The notes beneath the pieces are model-generated. The model did no database searches. It was not told the DNA's origin and worked only from the letters and a program-made list of their open reading frames with translations. Position numbers and translations under genes: made by a program. Positions 24,736-37,230 of a stretch of DNA of 64,000 nucleotides are shown here, in pieces. How positions within the stretch are numbered: the stretch's first letter is position 1; every line of letters starts with the position of its first letter. This DNA is from Siphonodentalium dalli (taxonomy: Eukaryota; Mollusca; Scaphopoda; Gadilida; Siphonodentaliidae): positions 92,699,343-92,763,342 of the forward strand of contig CP136065.1 of the NCBI GenBank assembly GCA_032622095.1. The letters are read 5' to 3'.

Positions 24736-25467
24736 GTGGGACATCGGGATGGGAGCAATTCGTTCCTATCCATCCGTCTTGGCATCCATGGAGACAGGCT
24801 GATGTGTGTCGGCTGCAACGCACAAGAACGCAGTTATTACTGCAGGAATGTTCGCACGTGTCACCATAATATCCATCATCGCAACTGGAACAATTGTTCT
24901 GACCAAAACATGTTTTGAAACCCTCGGGACATTGTCTACAATTTTCGCGATCGATAAAGTATCCGTCACCACACACCAAGCAAACACCTGTGTCGCGTCC
25001 ACATCTCACACAATCGCTTATACAGTGTTCTCGACAGTCGAGGCCGTACCAGCCATCCTGGCACCCATGAACGCAATTTCCAGTGTCGTCACACACATCG
25101 TCGCCTAAACAATGGCGATTATCGCACGACGTCGCACAATTGAATCTTGTGTCATATTTTCCTTGTTTGCAGGAGGAGCATGCACCCGTGTTCTGGTTAC
25201 ATGTGTAACAATTTCCGCTGCATAGTGTGAGGCACTCTGATCCATACCATCGCGGCTGACAGCTTCGACACTCTGCACTACCTTGGTCACATTCTGCACA
25301 GTTCAAAGCGCATTTGTGTTTACAATCTGCCCCGTGCCAACCAGGAGAGCATCCCGTTGTGCACACGCCATCCCATGTAGGGCAACCGCTCCCAGATGCG
25401 CAATTACGCTCGTCACATCTGTTCACACATCCGCTGGAGAAATTGCCGTACCACTCTGCATTACAAA
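24736..25467 (-). CDS. Receptor exon 4: seven EGF-like repeats
   Basis: This 732-nt exon encodes residues 170-413, about one sixth Cys. Seven repeats of the MEGF/laminin type follow the pattern CxxxC...C...GWxGxxC; clear repeat ends are GWHGADC, RWYGSEC, GWYGLDC, GYYGDTC and GWIGTNC. Repeats 3 and 5 lack the usual aromatic-Gly loop (YDTRFNC, FIDRENC). Acceptor is TTCTTTTAG and donor GTGAGT, both phase 1. EGF-like stalks of this kind occur in Draper, MEGF10 and scavenger receptor class F, where they take part in ligand binding and clustering. The strand, Cys spacing and exact splice phases make this the most secure coding feature in the window. Confidence 0.93.
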
Positions 25468-25609
25468 CTAAAAGAATGAAGGAATATCAGTCAAACAATC
25501 GTCAGTCAGATGGCGCCATTGTCAAACGTATGTGTAATATTATGACAGGAAACACTGGGTGATGAGCGGGTTGTTCAATACGGAGGGTCATTAGGGTCAC
25601 AATTCCAAG

Positions 25610-25733
25610 TGCTAACTTATATACTGTAGAATGTGCAATGCTATTGTCAATTTGTCAAATGCCAGAATTTAGTGCTAACTTGTATGTGTAGAATGGGAAA
25701 AGCTATTTTCAATTGTCAAATGGCAGAATTTAG
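25610..25733 (-). repeat. Tandem duplication, about 62-bp unit
   Basis: GCTAACTT...GTCAAATGCCAGAATTTAGT appears twice in succession just upstream of the EGF exon, inside intron 3. Confidence 0.7.
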
Positions 25734-25744
25734 TGATGCGAAAT

Positions 25745-26905
25745 GCTCTTCAAATGTAAAATTCTCGAATTTATTTTGTGTTTCTTATTTCTAGATGACA
25801 AAATTAAGATTATATTGCAACTTTAAATAATTAAAACTTAAATATAATAGTTTATATAAACATTACCATGTGTCTATCAACTTCATTGATGAAACTTGTA
25901 ACTAACATTTTAAATTCTGAAAATCAGAAGCAAGAAGTTAAAAAGTAATAACTAGTTGATGAAATAAGAAAGTCTACAATTTACAAATGTATTTATGACA
26001 CTTCCAACACACTGTCAAATTATGACGGTAGAGGGCGCCACCAAATAACTGAGGGACGGTAAACTCCCGACGGGAACAACAGACCCGTCTGCTCTATGTC
26101 AAATTGTTAACACCCGGTAAACACGTCAACATAATATACAAGAAAACTAAGATGCATGCATCAGGTCAGCCCGTGAACTATTTAGCATAGAATAATTCAG
26201 TTCGGTTGCAGTTTCACAACGTTACAACTGACATACGATTACACAAGACGAACCTTGAATGTGAAACTATGTAAGAGCGAATATTAATGTTCTAAATCCC
26301 ATGTTTCACCTTTAGTGGTAATGGGGTCGTACTTTATTAACACGCAAGTAGTGTAATTAAGTACGGGTAATTAGAAGTAACAAATCGTTTAGTTTCTATC
26401 GTATCGGCTAAAAGGGGTGAGCAGATTGCTGGTGATGAATGTTCTCGTTAGCTGCCAATATAATGTGCATATTTGCCCGTTACGTTTATACACTGTAGCA
26501 TTGGCGGGCCAGAGTGTGTTGACATGTTAATTGTTTGGTTCATTAATAACAGATCAGCAGGGATTTGTCGTGATAACGTATACGTGAAAATATGCTACCT
26601 AAACGGTTATATTAACGGTTGATCTATTACACCACCGTGTACACTCGGTTTAAATAGGTATATTATATAGGGACGTGTGCTCAATTCTGGTGCGGACCGA
26701 TGATCAAAAAAAAAATCACAGGTAAATCTCGGCGGGCGGAAGGGCCATTTTTTCAATAATTTTTAAAGAAATTTAACAGTTGCAGCAGCAGCAGAAAAAG
26801 GGTGTACAATTGGCAAATGATGAGGGGCTGCGTGACGTGTAACTAGGATTGAAATTAGATATGCAATTTGGAGATTATTGGATGAAGGATGTTATATTAA
26901 TTATA
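25745..26905. other. Intron 3 sequence without recognised genes
   Basis: AT-rich. About 26139-26196 (AAGAAAACTAAGATGCATGC onward) recurs at 32549-32603, pointing to a dispersed repeat not otherwise defined. Confidence 0.5.
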
Positions 26906-26909
26906 TTAA

Positions 26910-27399
26910 AGGGACGAGGGGGTTTAGTTGTCGAAAATATTCATATTTGTTCCAAACACCGTAAACAGAAAAATATTAAAACGCATACATTTTTGTTCAA
27001 ATATACGATCACTATCGTGTAAACATCAGGCTTACATAAAGACCTACTAAATTTTACCTAAACAAGAGTCTGATTGTGTTATAGAAGGCAGCACAATGCT
27101 ACTGGCTAATCACACACAAATGGTATAAACGCTCTTTGTTATTTCCAAATAAGGAATTGAGCAACAAAGAACGCTCTTTATGTTTACCATCATAATATAA
27201 AGAAACATCAAGAAAGTAACTTTTTATGCTTTGTTTACATAACAATCGTCAAATTTACGACAATAACATACTGTTTATGAGATATTTCTCATTTGTATAT
27301 TAACAAAGTATGTCTATATTTGAATATTATTTTCGTTTGTAGCGGTTTTTGACAGGTGGAAATATGTTCACAGGATACCCACCAAGGCCTTCCGTACCT
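26910..27399. mobile_element. TTAA-flanked MITE (490 bp)
   Basis: TTAA duplications at 26906-26909 and 27400-27403 bracket ends AGGGACG and CCGTACCT that match imperfectly as inverted repeats. Interior blocks are shared with the element at 6248-6763. Confidence 0.6.
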
Positions 27400-27714
27400 T
27401 TAAGGTATACTGCAACTTTTTGTCTTGTCAATAGCAGAATACATAATGCTATTAAGAAGTGACACAAAACACAGAACATTTTTATTAATTATAAGTATTG
27501 AGCAGTGAGAAATATTTGAGTCGAGGAAACCAGTAACGAAAGGCGATATTAACATGATTTCTGTCAGCGAATAATTGTTTACGTTCCAATGAATATTAAA
27601 ATGTACTGAAAACAAACTGTTAATGGGTGCCAGACTTTCATAAACACAAATTATGTATTAATGGTGTAACTACATATTTCGTTCTTTATTGTCTAAAAAA
27701 AATAGGGGATGGGG

Positions 27715-27966
27715 ATGTTTGGATCTCTAGTTTAACGACATTTTTCGGTCTTTGTAGTTTAACGACATTTTTCGGTCTTTAATAGTTTAATGACATTTTT
27801 CGGTCTTTATAATATTTCAAGATATAGGGGGTATTTGGATCTCTAGTTTAACGACATTTTTCGGTCTTTATAGTTTAACGACATTCTCGGTCTTTAATAT
27901 TTCAAGATATAGGGGCCCTTAGTGGGTATTTGGATATCTAGTTTAACGACATTTTTCGGTCTTTGA
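27715..27966 (+). repeat. About 29-bp tandem repeat with higher-order unit
   Basis: TAGTTTAACGACATTTTTCG followed by GTCTTT is repeated six times, broken by TATTTCAAGATATAGGGG spacers that themselves recur, giving a higher-order pattern. Confidence 0.85.
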
Positions 27967-28033
27967 TAGCAAAATGGAAGAAGTACATCTTTGGACAGAT
28001 GTGGTGGCACTAAAAAGGAAAGTTGTTTGGTGA

Positions 28034-28995
28034 TCTTGAAATGCAGTTTTTCTGAACAGTCTTCCTTGATTAAAGTGATGTGAAACACTCCGGCAGACAC
28101 CGGGCAGAGTGATCAAATAGAAATTAAGAATAATCTTTCTCAAAGTAGTTATTTGTTACGAATATTAATCTAAATGGATGATACACAACGTCATTCTTAT
28201 ATATTAGTTAAATGCAATGACTCTCGATGGCGAAATCATTTTTGTTTAATTATAGCCGATAGTTGCGCCCCGAATCGAGATGTAAATATTTACAATTTGG
28301 AGTAGTTCAGACGATGTTCTCTATGAAGTGGTGTGGTAGATTTTTTTGGAAATTTTCAGTGATGTTAGTAGAATGATAACATTCCCCAGGTTGGCAAAGT
28401 GCCTGAGCACTAACTAATCAATTTCTCGCACCCGAAAAAGTCCATAACAAGTCCATAATATGTCTTTAAGCATATATATAAATCTCCGAAAACAAAAATT
28501 CTAAAGCATTAAACGATTTCTTGAAATGCAGTTTTTCTGAACAGTCTTCCTTGATTAAAGTGATGTGAAACACTCCGACAGACACCGGGCAGAGTGATCA
28601 AATAGAAATTAAGAATAATCTTTCTCAAAGTAGTTATTTGTTACGAATATTAATCCAAATGGATGATACACAGCGTCATTCTTATATATTAGTTAAATGC
28701 AATGACTCTCGATGGCGAAATCATTTTTGTTTAATTATAGCCGATAGTTGCGCCCCGAATCGAGATGTAAATATTTACAATTTGGAGTAGTTCAGACAAT
28801 GTTCTCTGTGAAGTGATGTGGTAGATTTTTTTGGAAATTTTCAGTGATGTTAGTAGAATGATAACATTCCCCAGGTTGGCAAATTGCCTGAGCACTAACT
28901 TATCAATTTCTCGCACCCGAAAAAGTCCATAATATGTCTTTAAGCATATATATAAATCTCCGAAAACAAAAATTCTAAAGCATTAAACGATTTGC
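28034..28995. repeat. Tandem duplication, about 487-bp unit
   Basis: CTTGAAATGCAGTTTTTCTG starts both units at about 28034 and 28521. They run to AAGCATTAAACGATTT with only scattered substitutions and one small deletion. No coding content was recognised. Confidence 0.9.
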
Positions 28996-29435
28996 TTCAT
29001 TTCCAGGGCATATATTTCATCTGATTTTGCGAGAATCCATATATACTTTTTCACGAGAATCCAGGGTAATTTGCGAGAATATTTACGAGAATCTAGATTT
29101 GGATTCTCGCCGAAATATAAGCCCTGATTTCACTCTGAAGTGTGCATAAATGGCATAAATTGTACCGTGGTTCCCATGTTCGCCAAAGTGGCATAAATTT
29201 ATTTCAGGATAATACTAATTTTAGGCATTCATTTATATCACTGATATCAGGACAATAAATAGCCATTTCCATTGCATGGAACAGAAAAGAGCGTTATTGT
29301 TTATCGGTGTTGTTTTTGGAAGTGGTGGTTGTTCAATTTTATACATTTCGACCCCCAATAAGTATTTCCGAACAAATGAATTATTAACAAGCGTGACATG
29401 ACATCATTGACGAAGATAATTAACACCGATCTACA

Positions 29436-30956
29436 CAGGGGGCGGGGTCGGAAAAAATTTCCAGGCACGTATGATGATTTTATTTTTTTCCGGCCTCGGA
29501 CCATCCACCCACCCAATTTCTTCCGTTTCCGGCCTTTTTTTCCAGGCAATTTTGGACACCCACCCTTTTTTTCCCGTTTCAGGAATTTTTTTCCGGTCAG
29601 TTTTGGACACCCACCCCCCCCCTAAATTATCAATTGAGCAACCAAATAGCTGATTATTCTGCATTATCATAATTTATTGCGCGATATTTGAATAGAACAG
29701 TGCATAATGAGATAACGATACTATTTGAATTTATTATATAAGTGTCATTAATCAATAAATGTGTCAACATAATCACATTTCTAGGGATATATAGGCAGAG
29801 TGCCAAAGTTTTTATTAACATTCATTTTCATCATATATAGTCACATGATCTAGTCACATAATCACATTTGAGTATTCTACAGAATACATGGTACCGGTAC
29901 AACAAATTTCAGATTATTTGATATATTGATATTTGCTATGTGATATACAGTAATGCCCTAATTAATTGACTCCATAACCACAGCAAAATAATGGGTAATT
30001 TGTCAGGATTTTGTTGGAAATATGGCTTGTTGTCATTCATCGGAAAGCTCTCCCCTGAAAAATTACCCATTATTCTGCTGTGGTTATGGAGTCGTTTAAT
30101 TAGGGCATTACTGTATTGCTGGAACCAAATTGTTTATCAAAACATGTGGAAATACAACTGTTCATCCCAGTTTATCCCAGTTTGAAGAATAATGCTAATA
30201 CCAAACACAACCATGATATACCCGCGTGACTCTTCTTGGGGCATCTCAGAAACCAGAACAGAGGAAACATGTTATAGCGTGTAATGGCAGGCTGGTAGCC
30301 ACTGCCTGAAGTAATAGGCTTCGTAATAATTGGTAATAATATGGATGGATAGCCCAATCTCACTTCTTTTTTGCTCACGATATCATGCAGTGACGATAAA
30401 ATCTTTGTTACTGTGATCAACATTACAAGCTAATCCACATTAACTTGGAAAACAATTTGAAATTGTTCAAACTGGCCCGGCTGGCCTTCAATTTATTTGT
30501 TAAGATTTTATGTTTTACGTTGTCAAAAGTCTTATTTTATTCCATTATTTATTATATCTTTATTTCCATGTCACATATGGTCAAGTGTGCTTTCATTTTA
30601 TTGCTTATTTTCAGCTGAGTTCTGCATAGTTATTCTTATTTTGTTGTATCAGTAGATGGAATCCTGATTAAATTTTATTTTTCCAATAGCGCAGTTTCCA
30701 GTTCTATCAAGTTGAATTTGGGTTATTGTTGGCCATTGTGCAACTGATCCAACATCTGATAACCTCTATATATAGTATAGCATTACTATTAACTATATAT
30801 GACCTGTTTCTGTTCAAAACACATCAAAATAAGACTCAATAGCAGGAATGGAAAAAAAAATTGGCATATGGAAAAAACTGCTTTTTGGACCCAAAAGACA
30901 CCCACCCACCCCATCATACGTGCCTGGAATTTTTTTTCGACCCCCCCCCCCCCCTG
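29436..30956. mobile_element. CAGGGG-ended DNA transposon (1521 bp), non-autonomous
   Basis: Inverted ends start CAGGGG, continue GGTCGGAAAAAATT and CCAGGCACGTATGATG, and are flanked by the exact repeat ATCTACA on both sides. A 7-bp duplication with CA-starting ends fits P-type or hAT-type elements; the superfamily is undecided. A TA-flanked MITE is nested at 29948-30113. No transposase was recognised. Confidence 0.8.
29948..30113. mobile_element. TA-flanked foldback MITE, family 1 (166 bp), nested
   Basis: The ends CAGTAATGCCC / GGGCATTACTG are flanked by TA, and the body matches the MITE at 5974-6186, with a central deletion shortening one arm. Confidence 0.85.
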
Positions 30957-30963
30957 ATCTACA

Positions 30964-32340
30964 AGCAATTAAAGTCTTAAAATGAGCTAAAATTTAACAT
31001 TTTCTTTAAACAATTTACATTTTTATCTCTCGCGACATAATTGTCACAAAAAAAAACAAATTTGATTCATCGTGGAAGTTAGTCGGTGACTATAAATAAT
31101 GTCACCATTCAACTGAATGTTGTTGAGCATATTTCAACCAATTTTGGAAGTTTAAATGAATATTTTCTTCACACGCAAAGTAAAATTGACAAATTTCAGG
31201 ATTTTAGCCTGCTTCGTTGGGACCAAAATTTGTTGTGCACACTCAAGGAACGTCTACCGACACTCGCTAGGCCAAATTATGCCATGACCATGCTATAAAC
31301 TAGCTTGAAATTGGCAAAACAATGAATTTTTTTTGGTTGAAAAAATTTACATGGGAATCTCCATAGAGAACTATTATTTTTCGTTAAAAACGAAAATAAT
31401 GCGAAATGAAAGTCGGCACTCGTCAGAAAGGTGCAGAATAACATACGAGTCTTGTTATATGCGAAAATTTTACATCATTCGATAAATTAGTCTCGTAATT
31501 AAGGAATCAATGGCGCTCGGACATGTGGAATTCCGTCGCAGACTGTACTGTGTACATGGCAGACGCAATTTTGAAATGTAAACACGCATCAAACACGCAT
31601 CAAATTTACCTTTTGTGAGAATAACAAAAGCGCAACCTTGATCAAAGTAATACAATACACAACAACACATAGAATAAAACTGATATAAACACGGTATAAG
31701 TGAGAATAAGACGCGTATTCAGACGTGGAATTTGACAACATTTCTTCGCTTCGACGCTATAAATATATCGGATCCAGATAACCGAGATGCAGCTATCTGA
31801 TTTGAAACAAATACCAAGCAATAATCTTAACGTTTCATAATCGAACTGCGGACCTGATAATTATCGAAATATGTAGGCGAAATAATTTTTAATTAGTTAC
31901 TCACATGATAAAGACATCAACACACTCTTAAAGACGCAATACAGCGCCATTTAATGTCGTTATTTAACTGGGTCGGTGTTTGTTGTTATCAATCATTTAT
32001 TGCTTCGTTTTTAGTAAGACCATTGTATTTGTTTTGCGCATGCGCAAGTCACTTTCCATATTTGGAATTTCCATATATGGGATTTGTGTTAACCTCAATA
32101 CCGATCAAGTTATCTTAGCATAAAAATAAGATATATTGTAATTTATGCAACTACGACCCTGGTAACCCTGATAACTAATAAAATATACCGGCCAATTCAT
32201 TTTAAGATCGTTATTTCACTTTGCTTTAGGCATACATTCACTCTAAAACGCACAGAAGCGACCCATTGGCGTTAAATTAAATATACTCGGTATTTATTAT
32301 ATTACTTTTTTATTGCTCAGTATAGAGTTAGACCCTCGAC
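30964..32340. other. Intron 3 sequence without recognised genes
   Basis: No supportable coding frame or transposon end was seen. Confidence 0.45.
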
Positions 32341-32460
32341 ACATGTCAATATATTTGGGCTGAATTCATCTGATGCGGTATTATTCCTCGAAATAAACAA
32401 CAAAGCCCTCGTTACTTCGAAATGTAGTTTGGGCTAACATGTACACAAATCCTCCATGTG
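32340..32460 (+). repeat. Dispersed repeat, copy 1
   Basis: ATATTTGGGCTGAATTCATC through GTAGTTTGGGCTAACAT...ACACAAATCCTCCA recurs in the same orientation at 36905-37015 with few changes. Confidence 0.7.
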
Positions 32461-32613
32461 TTCTCCTCAGTCGACACACAGGTTCTCAGTCGACACACAG
32501 ATCATCCCAGAAACCACTGTGAAATAAACAGCCAAGGTTTGGCTGAAACAAGAAAACTAAGATGCATGCATCAGATCGCCCGTGAACTATTTATCATAGA
32601 ATTCTTGTAGCTA

Positions 32614-33767
32614 TCGATTATACATTTTGGAATATCTGTCTGTATGTATGTGTGTATGAATGCACGTATGTATGTGTGTTATAGACTCGCACACTGCTCG
32701 ACCGATCCGACTCGGATTTGGTATTTAACGTGTCAACCTGACCTCGCTCATAGGCATGTTTCTGGACCTTGACCGATCCGACAAAAATTTGTGTGTAGGA
32801 CTACTTCGATCCCGGGATCAATATGGACGGGTCCAATTTCACGTGCGACCATGTCATCGAACGTGCTGATATAGGCATGTTTCTGGACCAATTGAAAAAT
32901 AGTTTGTCCAGATAGACGCACGGGAATGGTCAACGTCGCATTTTTGACAAGTTATGAGCACTCATTCTCCACTCCCAATCATCAAAATCACCGCAAACGG
33001 CACATCGGGGGTTAAGGCAGACACGATCTTTATATTTACCATATTTGGAGTTGTTAACCGACTAACGCTCTTTATTGTCATCGGCGTTGCTAAACGCTCG
33101 CATGTGCCTACGAAATTGCGGACGCAAAACGCGAAATGCATTTATCTTGATTAAAAGGGCAGAATTAACTCATCGGAAAACAAAACATGCGTGTTGTGTG
33201 TTTCTTATGTCTGTCGTTCCTAGGAACGGGGAAAATTTTCAATCATACATCTTTTAGGGACGGGTACTGCGTGTTGAGTGAAAAAAAAATGCGTGTTGTG
33301 TGATTCTTATGTCTGTCGTTCCTATGAACGGGGGAAATTTTCATCGGGTCAGTTTTTCCACCCGATGTACATTAAATCATACATCTTTTAGGGGCGGGTA
33401 CTGCGTGTTGTGTGATTCTTATGTCTTCTTCGCCTTGAAACGGGTACCCACAAATTATATATATGTGTGTGTCCTTTATAGACTCGAACCGATTGAGCTC
33501 AAACTTGCTACCTACGGGAAGTGTCATGGACGGGTTAAATTGTGACCCCGACCTGACCTTGACCTTGAAAATGATAAATTCAAGGTCAAAATCGGGAAAA
33601 ATGCACAATTAACTCATGTTATAAACAAAAAATGAATATTAACTCATTGAAAAACAAAAATTTTAATTAAAAAATTAATTATAAAAATTAACTTAAAAAA
33701 ATAATTAAAAAAATTAAAAATTGTCATGTTTCTGACGAACGCCGCCAGTGGCGGGCTAACATGCTAG
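32614..33767 (+). mobile_element. Helitron-like non-autonomous element (1154 bp)
   Basis: The 5' end reads TCGATTATACATTTTGGAA after an A. The 3' end has a GC-rich hairpin CCGCCAGTGGCGG about 9 nt before CTAG and a following T. This matches the Helitron rule: TC at the start, hairpin then CTRR at the end, insertion between A and T, no inverted ends or target duplication. Interior segments near 33190-33420 are repeated. No Rep/helicase frame is present. Confidence 0.7.
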
Positions 33768-33999
33768 TATTATATATTTCTAGATTTAGTTACAAACTTT
33801 ATACCTGTATATTGTACAAAGAAATGTTTGACAAATGTATCTATATCAATATTACCATAGGGGTCATTAAAAATTAGATACGACGAAACAAAATTTTGAA
33901 GAGTGCATGTGATTGTGAGGAATAATAAGATCATAGGTAAATTTAATTAATGGGCGCTTGTTAATTTTCATTGGACTACATGTATCAGGTAAATTTTCA

Positions 34000-34630
34000 T
34001 ATTTCAAATGATGACAGGAATGTGGAAAGTTGAACTACCCAAGTAATACTGGCTATCCGCACGAAGAGATATACATGTATATAAAAAGCAAAATAGAAGA
34101 TGCTGCTGGCGACCATGTTTTCCAAAGAAATTCAAATCATTTGATAGCTCCCATCTAGTGGTCACCCCGAAGATCAATATGAAGATTGGTTACTATCAGA
34201 TGAGGGATGTGGTCTGTAGAGGTGCTAAAGAAAAGAATTCAGTCATACAAAGAGTAAGATACAAAATTGCTGTCTGTGGTCATGTTTTTAACGAAATTCG
34301 GAAAAAAATAGATCACTCTTATCCTGGTTATCCAGAAGATCATTGTGGAATCTGGTGACGATCGGACAATGTATGTCGTCTGTGGGATCAACCAAATTAT
34401 TTAGCCATAAAAATAGTAAAACTCAAGATCACCGCTGGCAGTGATGTTTTCACAAGGAAATTTTAAGAAAAAAATATGGCTCCCATCTAGTGATGACCCA
34501 AAATATCCACATTAGAAATAGTTCTCCAATAAATTCTGGCTGCAGGGTGCGCCAATTGATTCAAATTTGAAATTTGGCAGGGTGTACTGCTGGTGGCCAT
34601 GTTTTCCCCGCAAATTTTATAGACTAATGA
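34000..34630 (+). repeat. Tandem repeat family B, copy 1
   Basis: Units of about 120-140 bp carry AAGATG(G)CTGCTGGC, GCTCCCATCTAGTGGT and ATGAGGGATGTGGTCTGTAG. The same head (GGAAAGTTGAA...AAGTAATACT) and units recur at 40620-41530, and the head alone at 36290-36420. Confidence 0.75.
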
Positions 34631-34990
34631 ACAAAACCACTCAATCCGTTGAATCAATATACATATACACATATATATATATATATGCATTGTTATCCAC
34701 ACTACTGGTATATAAAGGCACTGAACATAACTATATTATACTAGTATACACAAAATAAACCATATATTATGGCTATGGGTTCTAATATCCGAACATGACA
34801 GCTGAGAACTTGGTGTGAATTGAAGAGTAGTGGGGTCTCGATAATATCTACTCCTCCACGTTAGAAACATGCCATTAAATAGCATAAGTATAATCTGCTC
34901 GAAGACAGAAGTGATCCATCAAACCGCTCTTAATTCAACCAAGTCATCACATTCCATGTATGGTCGCTCACATGATGATCTAGGTGGAAT

Positions 34991-36158
34991 CGGGCTTCTC
35001 AAAGTACCGCCGGTACCACACATGCCGGTACCGGTATCGATACTTTGCTAGTACCGTGGTTCCTATACCGGTACTGGCAAGCCATTTTATAGTTCTAGGA
35101 ATATCTGGAGGTAACACAGTGCTGAAAATCACAAGCCACGAACTCTATTATTAACATGAACTAATGATAATTTGATATCAGAATAAAGAAACTATTTCGG
35201 GATATTAGATACCATTTTTGAATATACTAACAAACTTTCCCGTAGAGTTTAGTGATGCGCAAATGACAACATAGACAAATCAATCAACCAAAATAGAACT
35301 ATTCGTTGCACACGTTTTGTGGTTTTAACTTATTGTTCTTCTGTGTGTGATAAACTGATAGAAAGTAACGCGACACACGTCGGTGGTTTTCACTTCACAA
35401 TATTCAATCAGATTAAATGTATTTGCAAAGTCGCGCGGTCGGCCATTTTAAATCTAAACAATAATGAGTCAAGTTAGGCAACAATTTCTCTCCACGAGTT
35501 CCTATACCAAATATGAACTATCATGTCTATTCAGCAAATTACATGTACACTGTGCACGGTTCGTGGATATTCGTTCCCGATTTTATTATATAACTGGAGG
35601 TTCCATGAGTCCCATTTAAATTCAAAATGGTCTACCTTATATATGCAAACTGATACGACATGTGAACGGTATACGTGTGTATGTGATTAATCAAAACGTG
35701 TGGGCCATACTTGTGGGTGGGGTCGTTGGTGAATACATGATAAGAAATTGTAACTGTATAATTGCCACAACTGGGCAAAAATAAAGGCAAAAAAATAAGT
35801 TGCAATCACAAGTTCCCAACACAAAATAATCTTTGAAGATTAAAACAATATCACAAGGCCGTGCCTTCAAATAATTGGAATTCAACCATTGAAGAGTTAT
35901 AATAGACACATAAAAACCAGGAACCACCCTTCCGTGACCGACCTCTCACGCCATGAATACAATCACGATCGATGTGCATCGCGTCTAGTTTAAATAGCGA
36001 AACTTGATACTACTCTATTTTGCCAGACAGCCTGCTGATCTACGAACGTGCATATATGCAACCACAGTACCGAGTACCGCGGATCTGCACACCAGCACCG
36101 TTACCGCAAAAAATGCCCGAGTACGCGGTACCGGTACTGCGTACCGTTGAGAAGCCTG
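34991..36158. mobile_element. hAT-type non-autonomous transposon (1168 bp)
   Basis: An exact 8-bp duplication GGTGGAAT flanks the element (34983-34990 and 36159-36166). Ends are CGGGCTTCTCAAAGTACC and the inverse of CAGGCTTCTCAACGGTAC. Eight-base targets and CAG...TTCTCAA ends are standard for hAT elements. Subterminal stretches are rich in GGTACCGGTACC-like palindromes. No transposase frame was found. Confidence 0.85.
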
Positions 36159-36289
36159 GGTGGAATTGTTGTATAAAAAACAGCACTAAATGTAAATATA
36201 AAATAAAATAGTGCTACATCTTATTACAGATTATTTCCACATATAATCAGTGACTACAGGCAGTCTAACAAAATAAAGTTTCAGTGACA

Positions 36290-36420
36290 CTCGATCCGAA
36301 GAGGGGGTATAATTTCATCTGTTACAGTCAATGGAGCGATTATGAATCTGGAAAGCTGAAATTTCTAAGTAATACTAGACATCGACATGACGAGTATAGT
36401 GTGTTTCAGAACGAAAAAGT
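36290..36420 (+). repeat. Tandem repeat family B, head only
   Basis: ACAGTCAATGGAGCGATTAT onward through TCTAAGTAATACTAGA matches the start of the copy at 40690 but lacks the repeated units. Confidence 0.65.
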
Positions 36421-36904
36421 TGAATAAAATCAACACATTTGTAAATTTAAAAACAATTCAAACGTTATTGTTTCCATGTCCCAGCCCGGACATATACACC
36501 AAATTTCAATAATATTCATTTAGAAACAACGGACCAAACGCCATATAACACCCCGTATACATCTTTTATTCCTAGCCGGCCTTTTATTCCGAGTTGGCAC
36601 ACGTCGACTGGGGCGAGTTAGCCCTGGGGCGAGTAGGCCGATACCGGCACCTTCTATAATTTGCATCAGATATCCGTTTACGCTAGTTTACGCGTAATTT
36701 AATTTAGAAAGTTCCCCAATTAGTATCGTAAATAGAGCGACTGTATTTGACAGAGACTGCCTGTTATTGATTATCATGTTGTTATAATTAAAAAACGACA
36801 AATGCACATGCCGTTCAAACGTAGTAGTCTATTTTCCCCATGTTAAACGACATCCGCAAAAAACAAATAACGCTAACCTACTGCAAATGTTTTACACGAC
36901 AACT

Positions 36905-37015
36905 GTTAACATATTTGGGCTGAATTCATCTGATGTGGTACGATTCCTCAAAATAAACAACAAACCATCGTTACTTGGAAATGTAGTTTGGGCTAACATT
37001 TACACAAATCCTCCA
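36905..37015 (+). repeat. Dispersed repeat, copy 2
   Basis: Same-orientation partner of 32340-32460. Confidence 0.7.
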
Positions 37016-37230
37016 GCTCCTCTATCCTGACACACACGTCAGATGAGAAACAGCCATCAGAGTAACGCCCAAATTGGGCGAAACAATGCGTCCAATAACG
37101 TCGCTTGCTTCTCACTGCCTATAACATACATATTAATAGTCTAAAAGCGATAGAGCGTTATTATTCGTCATATATGTCTAATATATTGCTATTTTAATTA
37201 GAAACTTGATTTCAGGCTGCTTCCCGGTTA

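Noticed and set aside
24736-25562. Plus-strand and other-frame ORFs over the EGF exon
   Set aside because: They are shadows of the Cys-rich minus-strand coding frame.
29398-29670. Pro/Phe- and Lys/Gly-rich frames on both strands
   Set aside because: They fall in the low-complexity GGAAAAAA/CCCACCC end of a transposon.
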